Source: Syntrophotaleaceae bacterium (lineage in GTDB: Bacteria; Desulfobacterota; Desulfuromonadia; Desulfuromonadales; Syntrophotaleaceae). Taken from it: a stretch of DNA of 64,000 nt. The number at the start of each line of letters is the position of its first letter. Within the stretch, counting starts at the first letter, position 1. Of the stretch, positions 35,299 through 46,176 are shown piece after piece. The stretch lies in NCBI GenBank assembly GCA_041390365.1, contig JAWKQB010000003.1, forward strand, positions 620,001-684,000, read 5' to 3'. The notes under the pieces were generated by a model. It was not told the DNA's origin and did no database searches. It saw only the letters and a program-made list of their open reading frames with translations. The translations under genes were made by a program, and so were the position numbers.

Positions 35299-36785
35299 CC
35301 TCCGCCAATCTGCATCTCTACGTTCTCGCTGCGCCTCTGCTGACCGCCTTCGCCGTCAACCTGCTCGGGCGTCTTTCCCGCGCCTGGATCGGCCCTCTGG
35401 CCATCGGGGCTCTCGGTTTTTCCACCATCGGTGCCCTGCTGACCCTGTTGCGGGTGCTGCGGGAAGGCGCATATCGTTACACGGTCGGCAACTGGCAGCC
35501 CCCCTTCGGCATCGAACTGGTGGTCGACCCGCTGAGTGCCCTGATGCTGCTCCTGGTCTCGGGTGTGGCGCTGCTGGCAACCTGCAGCGCCCTGAAGAGC
35601 GTGGCCCAGGAACTGCCCGGGCGGGAACATCTCTTTTTCACCCTCTACCTGATTCTCATAGCCGGACTGCTCGGTCTGGTGCTGACCGGGGATGCCTTCA
35701 ACCTCTACGTGCTGCTCGAAATCACCTCGATCACCACCTACGGCCTTATCGCCATGGGCAAGGGGCGGGCTCCTTTGTCGAGCTTCAATTACATCATCAT
35801 GGGCTCCATCGGCGCCTGTTTCTATCTGCTGGGGGTCGGCTATCTCTACATCCTTACCGGCACCCTGAACATGGCGGACATTGCCCGCATTCTGCCGGGT
35901 CTCGAGGCTCCCGCGGCCATCGCCACCGCCTTCGCCTTTTTGCTGGTCGGATTGTGGATCAAGATGGCCTTTTTCCCGCTGCACGTCTGGCTGCCCAACG
36001 CCTACAGCCAGGCCCCGACGGGCGCCGGGGTGATGATCGCCCCGCTCATGACCAAGGTGACCATCTATCTCATGATCCGGGTCATGTTCTCAATCTTTTC
36101 GCCGGACTATATTTTCATCGCTCATCCCGGAGTCCAGTCGGGGATTGTCTGGGCCGCTGCGCTGGGAATCGTCTGCTGTTCCTCCCTGGCCCTGGCACAG
36201 AAGAACCTGCGGCGGATGCTGACCTATATCCTGGTCGCCGAGGTCGGCTACATGGTCGGAGGCGTCTGGCTGGCCAACAGTACCGGAATGACCGGCGCCA
36301 TCCTGCATATCGTCAACGACGCCCTGATGACCCTCTGCCTTTTCCTGGCCGGGGCAGCCATCATTTATCGCACCGGCAGCCTCGATTTCGACCGACTGCA
36401 GGGTCTCTACCGGCGCATGCCCCTGACCATGGCCGCCTTTACGGTCGGCGCTTTTTCCATGATCGGCATTCCGCCGACCTGTGGCTTCTTCAGCAAATGG
36501 TACCTGATCCTCGGTGCCCTAGAAGGTGGACACGGTGAATTCGTGGCGGCCCTCCTGATCAGCAGCCTTGTCAATGCTCTGCTGTTTTTCCGAATCATCG
36601 AAGCCGCTTTTTTCAAGCCGGCCCAGGGGAATTCCGCCGCTTCCCTGCAGAAGGAAGAGGCGCCGGGGATGCTGCTGACTCCCCTGCTGCTGTCGGCCGT
36701 AGCCCTGCTCGTGGTCGGTGTCGGCAGCGGTCCCTTGGTCGCGAATGTGATCCGTCTCGCCCTGCCGGCGGGATTTGCGCCATGA
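35295..36785 (+). CDS. mrpD: Mrp subunit D-type proton channel (NuoL/M/N family), first copy
   Basis: 496 residues, about fourteen helices, with the antiporter-family core (FFPLHVWLPNAYSQAPTGAG; SSLALAQKNLRRMLTY) including the conserved Lys and His of the proton path. One of three such homologues in the operon. Confidence 0.9.
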   Translation: MTSANLHLYVLAAPLLTAFAVNLLGRLSRAWIGPLAIGALGFSTIGALLTLLRVLREGAYRYTVGNWQPPFGIELVVDPLSALMLLLVSGVALLATCSALKSVAQELPGREHLFFTLYLILIAGLLGLVLTGDAFNLYVLLEITSITTYGLIAMGKGRAPLSSFNYIIMGSIGACFYLLGVGYLYILTGTLNMADIARILPGLEAPAAIATAFAFLLVGLWIKMAFFPLHVWLPNAYSQAPTGAGVMIAPLMTKVTIYLMIRVMFSIFSPDYIFIAHPGVQSGIVWAAALGIVCCSSLALAQKNLRRMLTYILVAEVGYMVGGVWLANSTGMTGAILHIVNDALMTLCLFLAGAAIIYRTGSLDFDRLQGLYRRMPLTMAAFTVGAFSMIGIPPTCGFFSKWYLILGALEGGHGEFVAALLISSLVNALLFFRIIEAAFFKPAQGNSAASLQKEEAPGMLLTPLLLSAVALLVVGVGSGPLVANVIRLALPAGFAP

Positions 36786-36807
36786 AGCTGTAAGGAGCGC
36801 CGATTCA

Positions 36808-38274
36808 ATGGCTAGTTTAAATTCAATCCTGCCGCTGGCGGCGATCGGCATTTCCCTGCTGGCTGCCGTTCCCATTCTTCTGTCCGACCGGAAACCGAAC
36901 CTGCGGGAATCCTGGACGCTGCTCGCTGCGATCGGAAAGTTCTGCTTGGTGGCGGCCATGCTGCCGAACGTGCTGGCCGGCGGGAGCTTTGTCTGGACTT
37001 TGGCCGAAGTGATCCCCGGCGTACCGATTCAATTCCGGGTGGATGCCATGGGCCTGTTCTTCGCCCTGGTCGCCTCCTTTCTCTGGATCTGCACCTCCCT
37101 GTACTCCATCGGCTACATGCGCTCCCTGCAGGAGCACGACCAGACCCGCTATTTCGCTTCTTTTGCCGTAGCCATCTCCGCCACCATCGGTGTGGCCTTT
37201 GCCGCCAACCTCCTGACCCTCTACCTGTTCTACGAGGTTCTTTCCCTTTCCACCTACCCGCTGGTCACCCATGAACAGAATGGCGAAGCCCGGGTCTCGG
37301 GCCGCAAATACCTGACCTATATCCTCGGAACCTCCATCGGCCTGGTCCTGCCGGCGATGGTTGTGATCTACTCGCTGACCGGCACCCTCGATTTCACCGC
37401 CGGGGGCATTCTGGCCGGCAAGGCTTCACCGCAGATCCTGGCTCTGCTGCTGGTGCTGTTCCTGTTCGGTTTCGCCAAGGCGGCCCTCATGCCGATGCAC
37501 GGATGGCTGCCCGCTGCCATGGTCGCCCCGACGCCGGTCAGTTCCTTTCTGCACGGCGTGGCGGTGGTCAAGGTGGGAGTCTTCTCCATCCTGCGGGTCA
37601 TCATCGACATCTTTGGCCCCGACCTGCTCCGGGACCTCGATTTCGGCATGCTGATCACCACTGTGGCCTCGGTGACCATCCTGGCTGCCTCCCTGGTCGC
37701 CCTCACCCAGGACAATCTGAAGCGGCGACTGGCCTACTCCACTGTCGGTCAGCTCTCCTACATGGTTCTCGGTGCGGGAATGCTTACGGCGGCAGGCATG
37801 AGCGGCGGGCTGCTGCATATCGCCATGCACGCTTTCGGCAAGATCACCCTCTTTTTCTGCGCCGGGGCGATCTATGTGGCGAGTCACAAAAAATATATCA
37901 GCGAAATGGACGGCCTCGGCCGCCGCATGCCGGTAACCTATGGGGCTTTTCTGCTAGGGTCCCTGTCCATCATCGGCATGCCGCCTTTGGGCGGGTTTAT
38001 CAGCAAATGGAATCTGCTGCTGGGGGCTATCGGCAGCGGGCAAATGGTACTGGTCCTGGTGCTGCTGACAAGTTCTCTGCTCAACGCCGCCTATTTCCTG
38101 CCCATCGTCTATCGGGGCTTTTTTGCCGAGTCGCAGAGCGAAAGCATAGCGGAAGTCCGGGAGGCGCCGCTCTTCTGCCTGATCCCGCTTGTGATCACGG
38201 CACTGCTGTCTCTGGTGCTGTTCTTTTTTCCCGGCATTCTTCTCCAACTGGTGCGGCAGGCCCTGGGGGGGTAG
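36808..38274 (+). CDS. Mrp subunit D-type proton channel, second copy
   Basis: 488 residues from ATG 36808 (AAGGAG 10 bases upstream). The proton-channel core is present (ALMPMHGWLPAAMVAPTPVSS; VALTQDNLKRRLAYSTVGQ). The STVGQLSYM and LHGVAVVK stretches are closer to NuoL/NuoM than to the first copy, so it is not a recent duplicate. Confidence 0.9.
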   Translation: MASLNSILPLAAIGISLLAAVPILLSDRKPNLRESWTLLAAIGKFCLVAAMLPNVLAGGSFVWTLAEVIPGVPIQFRVDAMGLFFALVASFLWICTSLYSIGYMRSLQEHDQTRYFASFAVAISATIGVAFAANLLTLYLFYEVLSLSTYPLVTHEQNGEARVSGRKYLTYILGTSIGLVLPAMVVIYSLTGTLDFTAGGILAGKASPQILALLLVLFLFGFAKAALMPMHGWLPAAMVAPTPVSSFLHGVAVVKVGVFSILRVIIDIFGPDLLRDLDFGMLITTVASVTILAASLVALTQDNLKRRLAYSTVGQLSYMVLGAGMLTAAGMSGGLLHIAMHAFGKITLFFCAGAIYVASHKKYISEMDGLGRRMPVTYGAFLLGSLSIIGMPPLGGFISKWNLLLGAIGSGQMVLVLVLLTSSLLNAAYFLPIVYRGFFAESQSESIAEVREAPLFCLIPLVITALLSLVLFFFPGILLQLVRQALGG

Positions 38275-38340
38275 CGGGAGCTCGACCGGGCCGGCGCTTG
38301 TGGTCTGGACCGATCAATTTTCAAGAAACGGTGTCGATCG

Positions 38341-38577
38341 ATGCAACAAGAGAGAAAAAAACCGGGTTTCCGGCCTCTTCTGACAATTTTTGCATTGTTT
38401 TTGGCTGCTCTGCTGGCACTGGAAATTCCGCTCCATTTGCACGGCTATTTCGGCTGGGACGAATGGTTCGGATTCAATGCCGCTATCGGCCTGGTTTCCT
38501 GCCTGCTGCTGGTGCTGGCCGCCAGATGCCTGGTACGCCCTCTGCTGAGGAGGGACGAGGATTACTATGATCGCTGA
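38341..38577 (+). CDS. Small two-TM protein within the Mrp operon
   Basis: 78 residues with two helices (about 12-30 and 44-66) and a charged end (RRDEDYYDR). It sits between the second and third D-type subunits and overlaps the start of the third. Such small proteins occur at this place in related operons; role unknown, possibly an assembly or accessory subunit. Confidence 0.75.
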   Translation: MQQERKKPGFRPLLTIFALFLAALLALEIPLHLHGYFGWDEWFGFNAAIGLVSCLLLVLAARCLVRPLLRRDEDYYDR

Positions 38578-40354
38578 TGTTGTCATACCTCCGGTGCTGC
38601 TCTACGTTGCCGGATGCCTGCTGCTGTCGGGTCTGCGAGGACGCCTTCTCAAGGCCGCGGCCCTGCTGGTGCCTGTAGCGGGGCTTCTGCTGCTCTGGGC
38701 GATGCCCGATGGCAGTTTCGGCCGTATCGCCTTCATCGGGCTCGACCTGGTGCCTGTAAAAGTCGATGCCCTGTCCCGCTCCTTCGGCACCATTTTTCAC
38801 CTGATCACCCTGCTGGGACTTGTTTTTTCCCTGCATCACAAGGAGTGCGGCCATTACGCGGTGGCCCTGCTCTATGCCGGAGCAGCCCAGGGTGTCGTCT
38901 TCGCCGGAGACCTGTTTTCCCTGTTCGTCTGCTGGGAAGTGCTGACCATTGCCGCCACCTTCCTTATCGCCGCCCGCCGCACCACCCGGTCCCGGGGGGC
39001 GGCCTTCCGCTACCTGCTGGTTCATGCCGCCGGAGGCCTCTGCCTGCTGACCGGCATCATTAGTCATTATGGCGCCACCGGGGATATCGCTCTTGGCGCC
39101 ATGAGTCTCGGCGCGCCGGGCACCCTGCTCATCTTTCTCGGCTTCGGGCTCAACTGTGCCTGGCCTCTGCTCCATGCCTGGCTGGTCGATGCCTATCCCG
39201 AGGCCACCATTGCCGGCACCGTTTTTCTGAGCGCCTTCACTACCAAGAGCGCGGTCTACGTGCTGGCCCGGACTTTCGCCGGAACCGAGGCGCTGATCTG
39301 GATCGGCGCCCTCATGGCTGTCTTTCCCGTTTTTTACGCCATCATGGAAAACGACCTGCGCCGGGTTCTCTCCTACAGCCTGATCAGCCAGGTCGGCTAC
39401 ATGGTTGTCGGTATCGGCATCGGCACCGAACTGGCCATCAACGGTGCCGTATGCCACGCCTGGGCCCACATCCTTTACAAGAGCCTGCTGTTCATGGCCA
39501 TGGGCGCCGTGCTGTTCCGGACCGGAAAAATCGAGGCGACCGATCTGGGCGGTCTCTGGCGCACCATGCCTTTGACCGCGGTCTTCTACCTGATAGGCGC
39601 CGCATCGATTGCCGCCGCTCCCCTGTTCAGCGGCTTCATCACCAAGTCAATGCTGCTCGATGCGCTGGTTCATAGCCACAAGCAGAGCTGGGTATACCTC
39701 GCCCTGCTGGCGGCGGGAGCGGGAACCATCTTCTACGCGGGGATAAAAATCCCCTATGTCGCCTTTTTCCGCCGAGATGCCGGGCTGCGTCCCAAGGAAG
39801 CCCCGCCTCACATGCTGCTGGCCATGGGAGGCGCCGCCTTGCTGTGCATTCTGCTGGGGGTCTGGCCCGCTCTCTGGTCCCGCATAATGCCGTATCCGAT
39901 GTCGCTGCATCCCTATACGGCGGCGCACGTGCTGGCAAAGCTGCAGCAGCTGTTCTTTGTTGCGGTCGGTTTCGTACTTCTGCTGCGATGGAAGCTCTAC
40001 CCCTTCGAGAGCCGCTCCATCAATCTCGATGTGGACTGGTTTTATCGTCGCGGCGCCCGCCTCGCCTATTCGCTGACAGACTGGTTTTTCAACAGCCTGA
40101 ACGCCTGGAGCGAGAGACAACTGGGAAAACGGCTGCCGAGCCTGCTGGCCCGGTTTTTCGAGGAGCCCGGAGGACATTTTCAGCTGGCAGGGCTTCGGCT
40201 CATAAACCGGCTCGCGGGAGCCGGACCGGTCCAGCCGGAAGTGCAAAGGCGGATTCTGCAGCGCAGCATCAGCGGCAGCTACCCGATAGGCGTCGGTGTT
40301 CTGCTGGCCGTCCTCTTTCTGTCCCTTATGACCGTGCTGTTTTTCTTGGGGTAG
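38567..40354 (+). CDS. Mrp subunit D-type proton channel, third copy with C-terminal extension
   Basis: 595 residues. The channel core (CAWPLLHAWLVDAYPEATIAG; AIMENDLRRVLSYSLISQVGY) is followed by a longer amphipathic and helical C-terminal part (about 450-595; LDVDWFYRRGARLAY), the type found in the large NuoL/MrpA-like subunits. With the separate DUF4040 and MbhE genes it probably stands for a split MrpA. Confidence 0.9.
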   Translation: MIADVVIPPVLLYVAGCLLLSGLRGRLLKAAALLVPVAGLLLLWAMPDGSFGRIAFIGLDLVPVKVDALSRSFGTIFHLITLLGLVFSLHHKECGHYAVALLYAGAAQGVVFAGDLFSLFVCWEVLTIAATFLIAARRTTRSRGAAFRYLLVHAAGGLCLLTGIISHYGATGDIALGAMSLGAPGTLLIFLGFGLNCAWPLLHAWLVDAYPEATIAGTVFLSAFTTKSAVYVLARTFAGTEALIWIGALMAVFPVFYAIMENDLRRVLSYSLISQVGYMVVGIGIGTELAINGAVCHAWAHILYKSLLFMAMGAVLFRTGKIEATDLGGLWRTMPLTAVFYLIGAASIAAAPLFSGFITKSMLLDALVHSHKQSWVYLALLAAGAGTIFYAGIKIPYVAFFRRDAGLRPKEAPPHMLLAMGGAALLCILLGVWPALWSRIMPYPMSLHPYTAAHVLAKLQQLFFVAVGFVLLLRWKLYPFESRSINLDVDWFYRRGARLAYSLTDWFFNSLNAWSERQLGKRLPSLLARFFEEPGGHFQLAGLRLINRLAGAGPVQPEVQRRILQRSISGSYPIGVGVLLAVLFLSLMTVLFFLG

Positions 40355-40425
40355 CCCTCTGGACTTGAAGGATTTCCGTTGTGAAAATATAAGGGCAGAC
40401 GCTGACATTCCGGAGGGAGGAATGA

Positions 40426-40899
40426 GTGAAAAAGCTGCTGATCGCCCTGGATTGTTCCCTGCCGTCGAAGCAGGCGGTCGAATATGCCGCCGCTATTGTC
40501 CCTCGCCTGCCCGATTGCAGCGTTTTTCTTTTTGCCGTGCTGACCGGAGTCCCCTGCAACGAGAATGCATTTCAGGAGTTGATGGGTCCCGAAAGCGTTG
40601 AATTGCATGGTGACGAGGACCACTCACAGGAGGTGGCGCAGGTCCGGCAGTTCATGGACGAGGCCTCCCGCATCCTGACCGTCCGCGGCTTTCCGCCAGA
40701 GCGGGTGGTGGTCGAATCCCGGCCGCTGCAGCGGGGAATTGCGCAGGACATTCTCGACCAGGCAACCCTGCTCGGGTGCGACACCATCGTTGTCGCCAAG
40801 CGAAAACTGTCCAAGATGAAGCAGGCGGTTCTGGGAAGCGTTTCCCGGGATCTGATCCAGAAAGCCGAAGGCATGACCATATGGGTGGTGGACGATTGA
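40426..40899 (+). CDS. Universal stress protein (UspA family)
   Basis: 157 residues from GTG 40426 (GGAGG upstream). Typical Usp fold with an N-terminal LLIALDCS strand and a C-terminal VLGSVSRDLIQKAEGMTIWVV segment that covers the ATP-binding loop. Follows the Mrp operon by 71 bp and overlaps the next gene. Confidence 0.85.
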   Translation: MKKLLIALDCSLPSKQAVEYAAAIVPRLPDCSVFLFAVLTGVPCNENAFQELMGPESVELHGDEDHSQEVAQVRQFMDEASRILTVRGFPPERVVVESRPLQRGIAQDILDQATLLGCDTIVVAKRKLSKMKQAVLGSVSRDLIQKAEGMTIWVVDD

Positions 40900-42098
40900 A
40901 CGGTAACCCTTCCCTCGAGGCGCAGGAGCCGTGCCGCAACGGGCGACCCTTGCCGCCGGCCGCCATCTCCTCTCTCTACATCCATGTCCCTTTCTGCCTC
41001 AGCAAGTGCCCTTACTGCGATTTTTTTTCCCTGGCTGAACATGAAACGGAGCTACGCCGCTATCCGGAGCTTCTGCTGCGGCACCTGGCCCTGGCTATCG
41101 ACCGAGGCCTGCTGCAGAATCGGCTTTCCACCCTGTTTTTTGGAGGGGGCACGCCTTCTCTGCTGACCCCTGAAGCCCTGGCAGCCATCATCGCTGCCCT
41201 GAGTCGGGCGCCCGGGATTTCCGCCGATGCCGAAATCTCCCTTGAAGCCAATCCGGGAACGGTCAATCTGGAAAAGCTGCAGGGGTTCAGGTCGGCAGGC
41301 CTCAACCGGCTTTCGATCGGAATACAATCGCTGAACGGCACCTTTTTGAACCGACTGGGACGCCGCCATACCCCCGAGCAGGCGGTGACGGCTTTTCGGG
41401 ATGCCCGCCGGGCCGGATTCGCCAACCTCTCCTGTGACCTGATGTTCGGTCTGCCCGGTCAACGGCGCCGGCAGCTGCTTGACGAACTGGACGCCATACT
41501 GGCTCTGGAGCCGGAGCATCTGTCCTGTTACGGGTTGACGGTAGAGGAGGACACCCCTTTTTATCACCTGCACCATCGCGGCGGTCTCCCCCTGCCCGAC
41601 GAGGAAGAATCCCGTGAGCTCTACCTCGCCATCCACGATCGTCTGGTCGCGGCCGGATACAGGCACTACGAAATATCCAACTATGCCCTGCCGGGGCACG
41701 AATGCCGACACAACCTGGTTTACTGGCGGCGTGGAGCCTATTTGGGGATCGGGGCGGGGGCTCACTCCTTTGATGCGGAAAGATGGGGACAGCGCTGGGC
41801 GGCGCCCCCCGACCTGAATGAATATTCCCTGAGGCTGGACCGAGGCGAAGATCCCGCCGAGAAGCTGGAGGACTTCGACCGGCAGGGGGCGATGGCCGAA
41901 ACAATTTATCTCGGGCTGCGAACCTCCGAGGGGATAGGGGAAGCCGATTTCATGCGGCAGTTCGGCCAAGGGGTTGCCAGCGCCTTCCCGGAAGCCGTTG
42001 CCCGTTGCGGTTCGCACCTGGTTTTTCTGGACGGAAGATGGTGTCTGGATCTTGCCGGCTGGCTCATCTACGATCATCTAATCGAGGCTTTTCTCTAG
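40896..42098 (+). CDS. hemW: Radical SAM haem chaperone HemW
   Basis: About 400 residues from TTG 40896, overlapping the usp stop; ATG 40881 is an alternative. Radical SAM motif CLSKCPYC (CxxxCxxC) with HVPFC before it and the GGGTPSLL motif after it; C-terminal HemN-like domain. It resembles HemW rather than HemN coproporphyrinogen dehydrogenase. Commonly found just upstream of hrcA in this group. Confidence 0.88.
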   Translation: MNGNPSLEAQEPCRNGRPLPPAAISSLYIHVPFCLSKCPYCDFFSLAEHETELRRYPELLLRHLALAIDRGLLQNRLSTLFFGGGTPSLLTPEALAAIIAALSRAPGISADAEISLEANPGTVNLEKLQGFRSAGLNRLSIGIQSLNGTFLNRLGRRHTPEQAVTAFRDARRAGFANLSCDLMFGLPGQRRRQLLDELDAILALEPEHLSCYGLTVEEDTPFYHLHHRGGLPLPDEEESRELYLAIHDRLVAAGYRHYEISNYALPGHECRHNLVYWRRGAYLGIGAGAHSFDAERWGQRWAAPPDLNEYSLRLDRGEDPAEKLEDFDRQGAMAETIYLGLRTSEGIGEADFMRQFGQGVASAFPEAVARCGSHLVFLDGRWCLDLAGWLIYDHLIEAFL

Positions 42099-42121
42099 CC
42101 TTTTTTCTTCCCTGGGCGCCC

Positions 42122-42150
42122 TTGACAAAGGGGGGGGCCGTTGTTATGTT
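42122..42150 (+). promoter_or_regulatory. Sigma-70-type promoter of the hrcA-grpE-dnaK-dnaJ cluster
   Basis: TTGACA (42122-42127) and TATGTT (42145-42150) are 17 bp apart, 117 bp upstream of the hrcA start. The CIRCE operator lies just downstream at the transcription start. Confidence 0.8.
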
Positions 42151-42158
42151 GTGCTCCG

Positions 42159-42185
42159 TTGGCACTCCGGTTGCAGGAGTGCTAA
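42159..42185 (+). promoter_or_regulatory. CIRCE operator (HrcA binding site)
   Basis: TTGGCACTC, nine bases, GAGTGCTAA: the CIRCE inverted repeat with a single change from TTAGCACTC. HrcA bound here would block the promoter at 42122; classic autoregulated heat-shock control. Confidence 0.93.
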
Positions 42186-42266
42186 CATGCGAAAGAGACC
42201 GGTTTGTTCCGGTCGGATATGGCATGTATCGACAAAAGGTTGGTTTCGGTTTGAGGTTGAACAGCG

Positions 42267-43301
42267 ATGAGCGGTGAAATGAACGAGCGAAGTCGCCAGA
42301 TCCTCCAGGCCATCATCGAGGACTACACCTCTTCTGGAGAACCGGTAGGTTCCCGGGCGGTTGCCCGTCGGCAGGGGATAAACCTGTCTCCTGCCACCGT
42401 GCGCAACGTTATGGCGGACCTGGAAGAAATGGGGTACCTCTACTCGCCCCACACTTCGGCCGGGCGGGTACCGACTGAAGAAGGTTACCGTTTTTATCTG
42501 GCCAGCCTGCTGCATGTCAGGGAGCTGACCCTCGAGGAACGGGAGCAGATACGCCAACATTATCATTTTCGTGATCTCCAGACGGAGGAGCGACTTCGGG
42601 AGGCCGGGCGTCTCCTGTCCACGGCATCCCGATATGCAGGTATCGTCATGGTGCCCCGTTTCACCAGCACGGTTTTTCGTCGGATTGAGTTCGTTTCTCT
42701 GGGGCCCACGCGTCTGCTTGTGGTGTTCCTGACACAGGCGGGAATTATCCAGCACAAGCTGATTGAAGTAAACGAGCCTCTCAATCGAAGTCAGCTGGAT
42801 GAGGCGACCAATTACCTCAACGAAGCATTTTCCGGCCTGACCATTCAGCAGATAAAGGTCAGGATTGCCGAAGAAATTCGCCAGGAACGGGCCGTTTATG
42901 ACAAGCTGCGGCGCCGGGCCCTGCTGCTGTCGAGTCAGGCTTTGCAGGAAGAGTTCGGTGGCCAGGTTTTTATCGAGGGCACATCAAATATTCTGGAACA
43001 GCCCGAGTTCGCCGACCTCGAAAAGATGCGGCGGTTGTTGAGAGCTTTTGAACAAAAAAGCCTGCTGATCGAATTGCTGGACAAAACCCAGCAGGTCGAA
43101 GGTGTACAGATATTTATCGGCAGTCACGACGAGTACAGTGAAATCGAAGGATGCAGTCTGGTCACTGCCTCGTATTCGAATCACCATGGTACCACCGGCA
43201 CCCTGGGAATCATCGGACCGACCCGAATGCCCTATTCGCTGGTCATCCCGCTGGTCGACTATACTGCACGCCTGGTAAGCGACATGCTGAGCACTGATTA
43301 G
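42267..43301 (+). CDS. hrcA: Heat-inducible transcription repressor HrcA
   Basis: 344 residues. N-terminal winged helix (GEPVGSRAVARRQGINLSPATVRNVM), central GAF-like and dimerisation parts, and the C-terminal GTLGIIGPTRMPY signature. It represses its own operon via the CIRCE at 42159. Confidence 0.95.
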   Translation: MSGEMNERSRQILQAIIEDYTSSGEPVGSRAVARRQGINLSPATVRNVMADLEEMGYLYSPHTSAGRVPTEEGYRFYLASLLHVRELTLEEREQIRQHYHFRDLQTEERLREAGRLLSTASRYAGIVMVPRFTSTVFRRIEFVSLGPTRLLVVFLTQAGIIQHKLIEVNEPLNRSQLDEATNYLNEAFSGLTIQQIKVRIAEEIRQERAVYDKLRRRALLLSSQALQEEFGGQVFIEGTSNILEQPEFADLEKMRRLLRAFEQKSLLIELLDKTQQVEGVQIFIGSHDEYSEIEGCSLVTASYSNHHGTTGTLGIIGPTRMPYSLVIPLVDYTARLVSDMLSTD

Positions 43302-43316
43302 GAATAGGAGAAATAA

Positions 43317-43907
43317 ATGGTGGAACAGAATAACAGGAACGATCAGAAAGATCCCCGCCCCGAAGGCGCCGAGGGGGAAACTCCGGTTTCCCAGGAGGCG
43401 GCGGAGAAGGCCGCGGAGGAGAAGACGGCGGATCTCGAAGAAGCCCTCACAACCGCCCGGGCCGAGTCGGCCAGGAACTGGGACCTTTATTTGCGGGAGC
43501 GGGCGGAGCTGGAGAACTATCGCAAGCGTATGCAGCGGGAAAAGGAAGACCTTGCCCGCTTTGCCAACGAAAACCTGCTGCGCGAAATTCTGCCGATCCT
43601 TGACAACCTGGAGCGGGCGGTTTCCCATTCCAAGGAAAGCGCGGAAAACGATGCAGCGGGATTGCTCAAAGGCGTTGAAATGACGCTGGATCAGTTTCAC
43701 AAGGTTTTGGAGAAGTTCGGGGTCGTCCCCGTGGAGTCTGTCGGCAAGCCTTTCGATCCCGCCTGGCATGAAGCGATGGGCCAGCTGGAAAGCCGCGAGC
43801 ATGCGCCGAATACAGTGGTTCAGCAGATGCAGAAGGGCTTCACTCTGAACGATCGGCTGCTGCGCCCGGCTCTGGTGCTGGTAGCCAAGGCTCCGCCGGG
43901 AGAATAA
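43317..43907 (+). CDS. grpE: Nucleotide exchange factor GrpE
   Basis: 196 residues. An acidic, Ala/Glu-rich N-terminus precedes a long coiled coil (about 40-90, NYRKRMQREKEDLARFANE) and a C-terminal beta domain (TVVQQMQKGFTLNDRLLRPALV). Exchanges ADP on DnaK. Starts 15 bp after hrcA. Confidence 0.94.
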   Translation: MVEQNNRNDQKDPRPEGAEGETPVSQEAAEKAAEEKTADLEEALTTARAESARNWDLYLRERAELENYRKRMQREKEDLARFANENLLREILPILDNLERAVSHSKESAENDAAGLLKGVEMTLDQFHKVLEKFGVVPVESVGKPFDPAWHEAMGQLESREHAPNTVVQQMQKGFTLNDRLLRPALVLVAKAPPGE

Positions 43908-44001
43908 GCAGCGGCGGATAGCGGTTCTGCCAAGAAATCAAAATCTGGTTCCCTTTACGCGAGTTGATGCGAATCTTTGGAATCAAGCTTCCTCGTTCGC
44001 G

Positions 44002-44050
44002 ATCGGTATGGGGTCGAAATCGAAAAGCCCGATTCGACGTCGATACCGAT
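44002..44050 (+). repeat. Inverted repeat in the grpE-dnaK gap
   Basis: ATCGGTAT (44002-44009) pairs with ATACCGAT (44043-44050), with further partial pairing between (TCGAAATCG with CGATTCGA). It sits about 95 bp before dnaK and shares the CGGTAT unit with the hexamer array at 1083. Confidence 0.6.
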
Positions 44051-44143
44051 AGCGACCCTGATGAAATTCATCGGAGCGAAGAGGATAACCAGATACAAAA
44101 ATAAAGAAATACGAGAAGGATACTCAAAGGAGGATAGAGAGAC

Positions 44144-46060
<1,917 letters not shown>

Positions 46061-46091
46061 TCTCGTAAAATAAACCATATCCATAATGTCG

Positions 46092-46119
46092 GGAGCCGGG
46101 GAAAACCCCGGCTCCTTTT
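46092..46119 (+). terminator. Intrinsic terminator between dnaK and dnaJ
   Basis: GGAGCCGGGG and CCCCGGCTCC form a 10-bp stem with an AAAA loop and TTTT after it. It may reduce read-through into dnaJ. Confidence 0.88.
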
Positions 46120-46176
46120 GCCGTTGTTACAGGTCGTGCAGCAGGGCAGGCAGACCACCGCGGGGAGAACCGGGTT

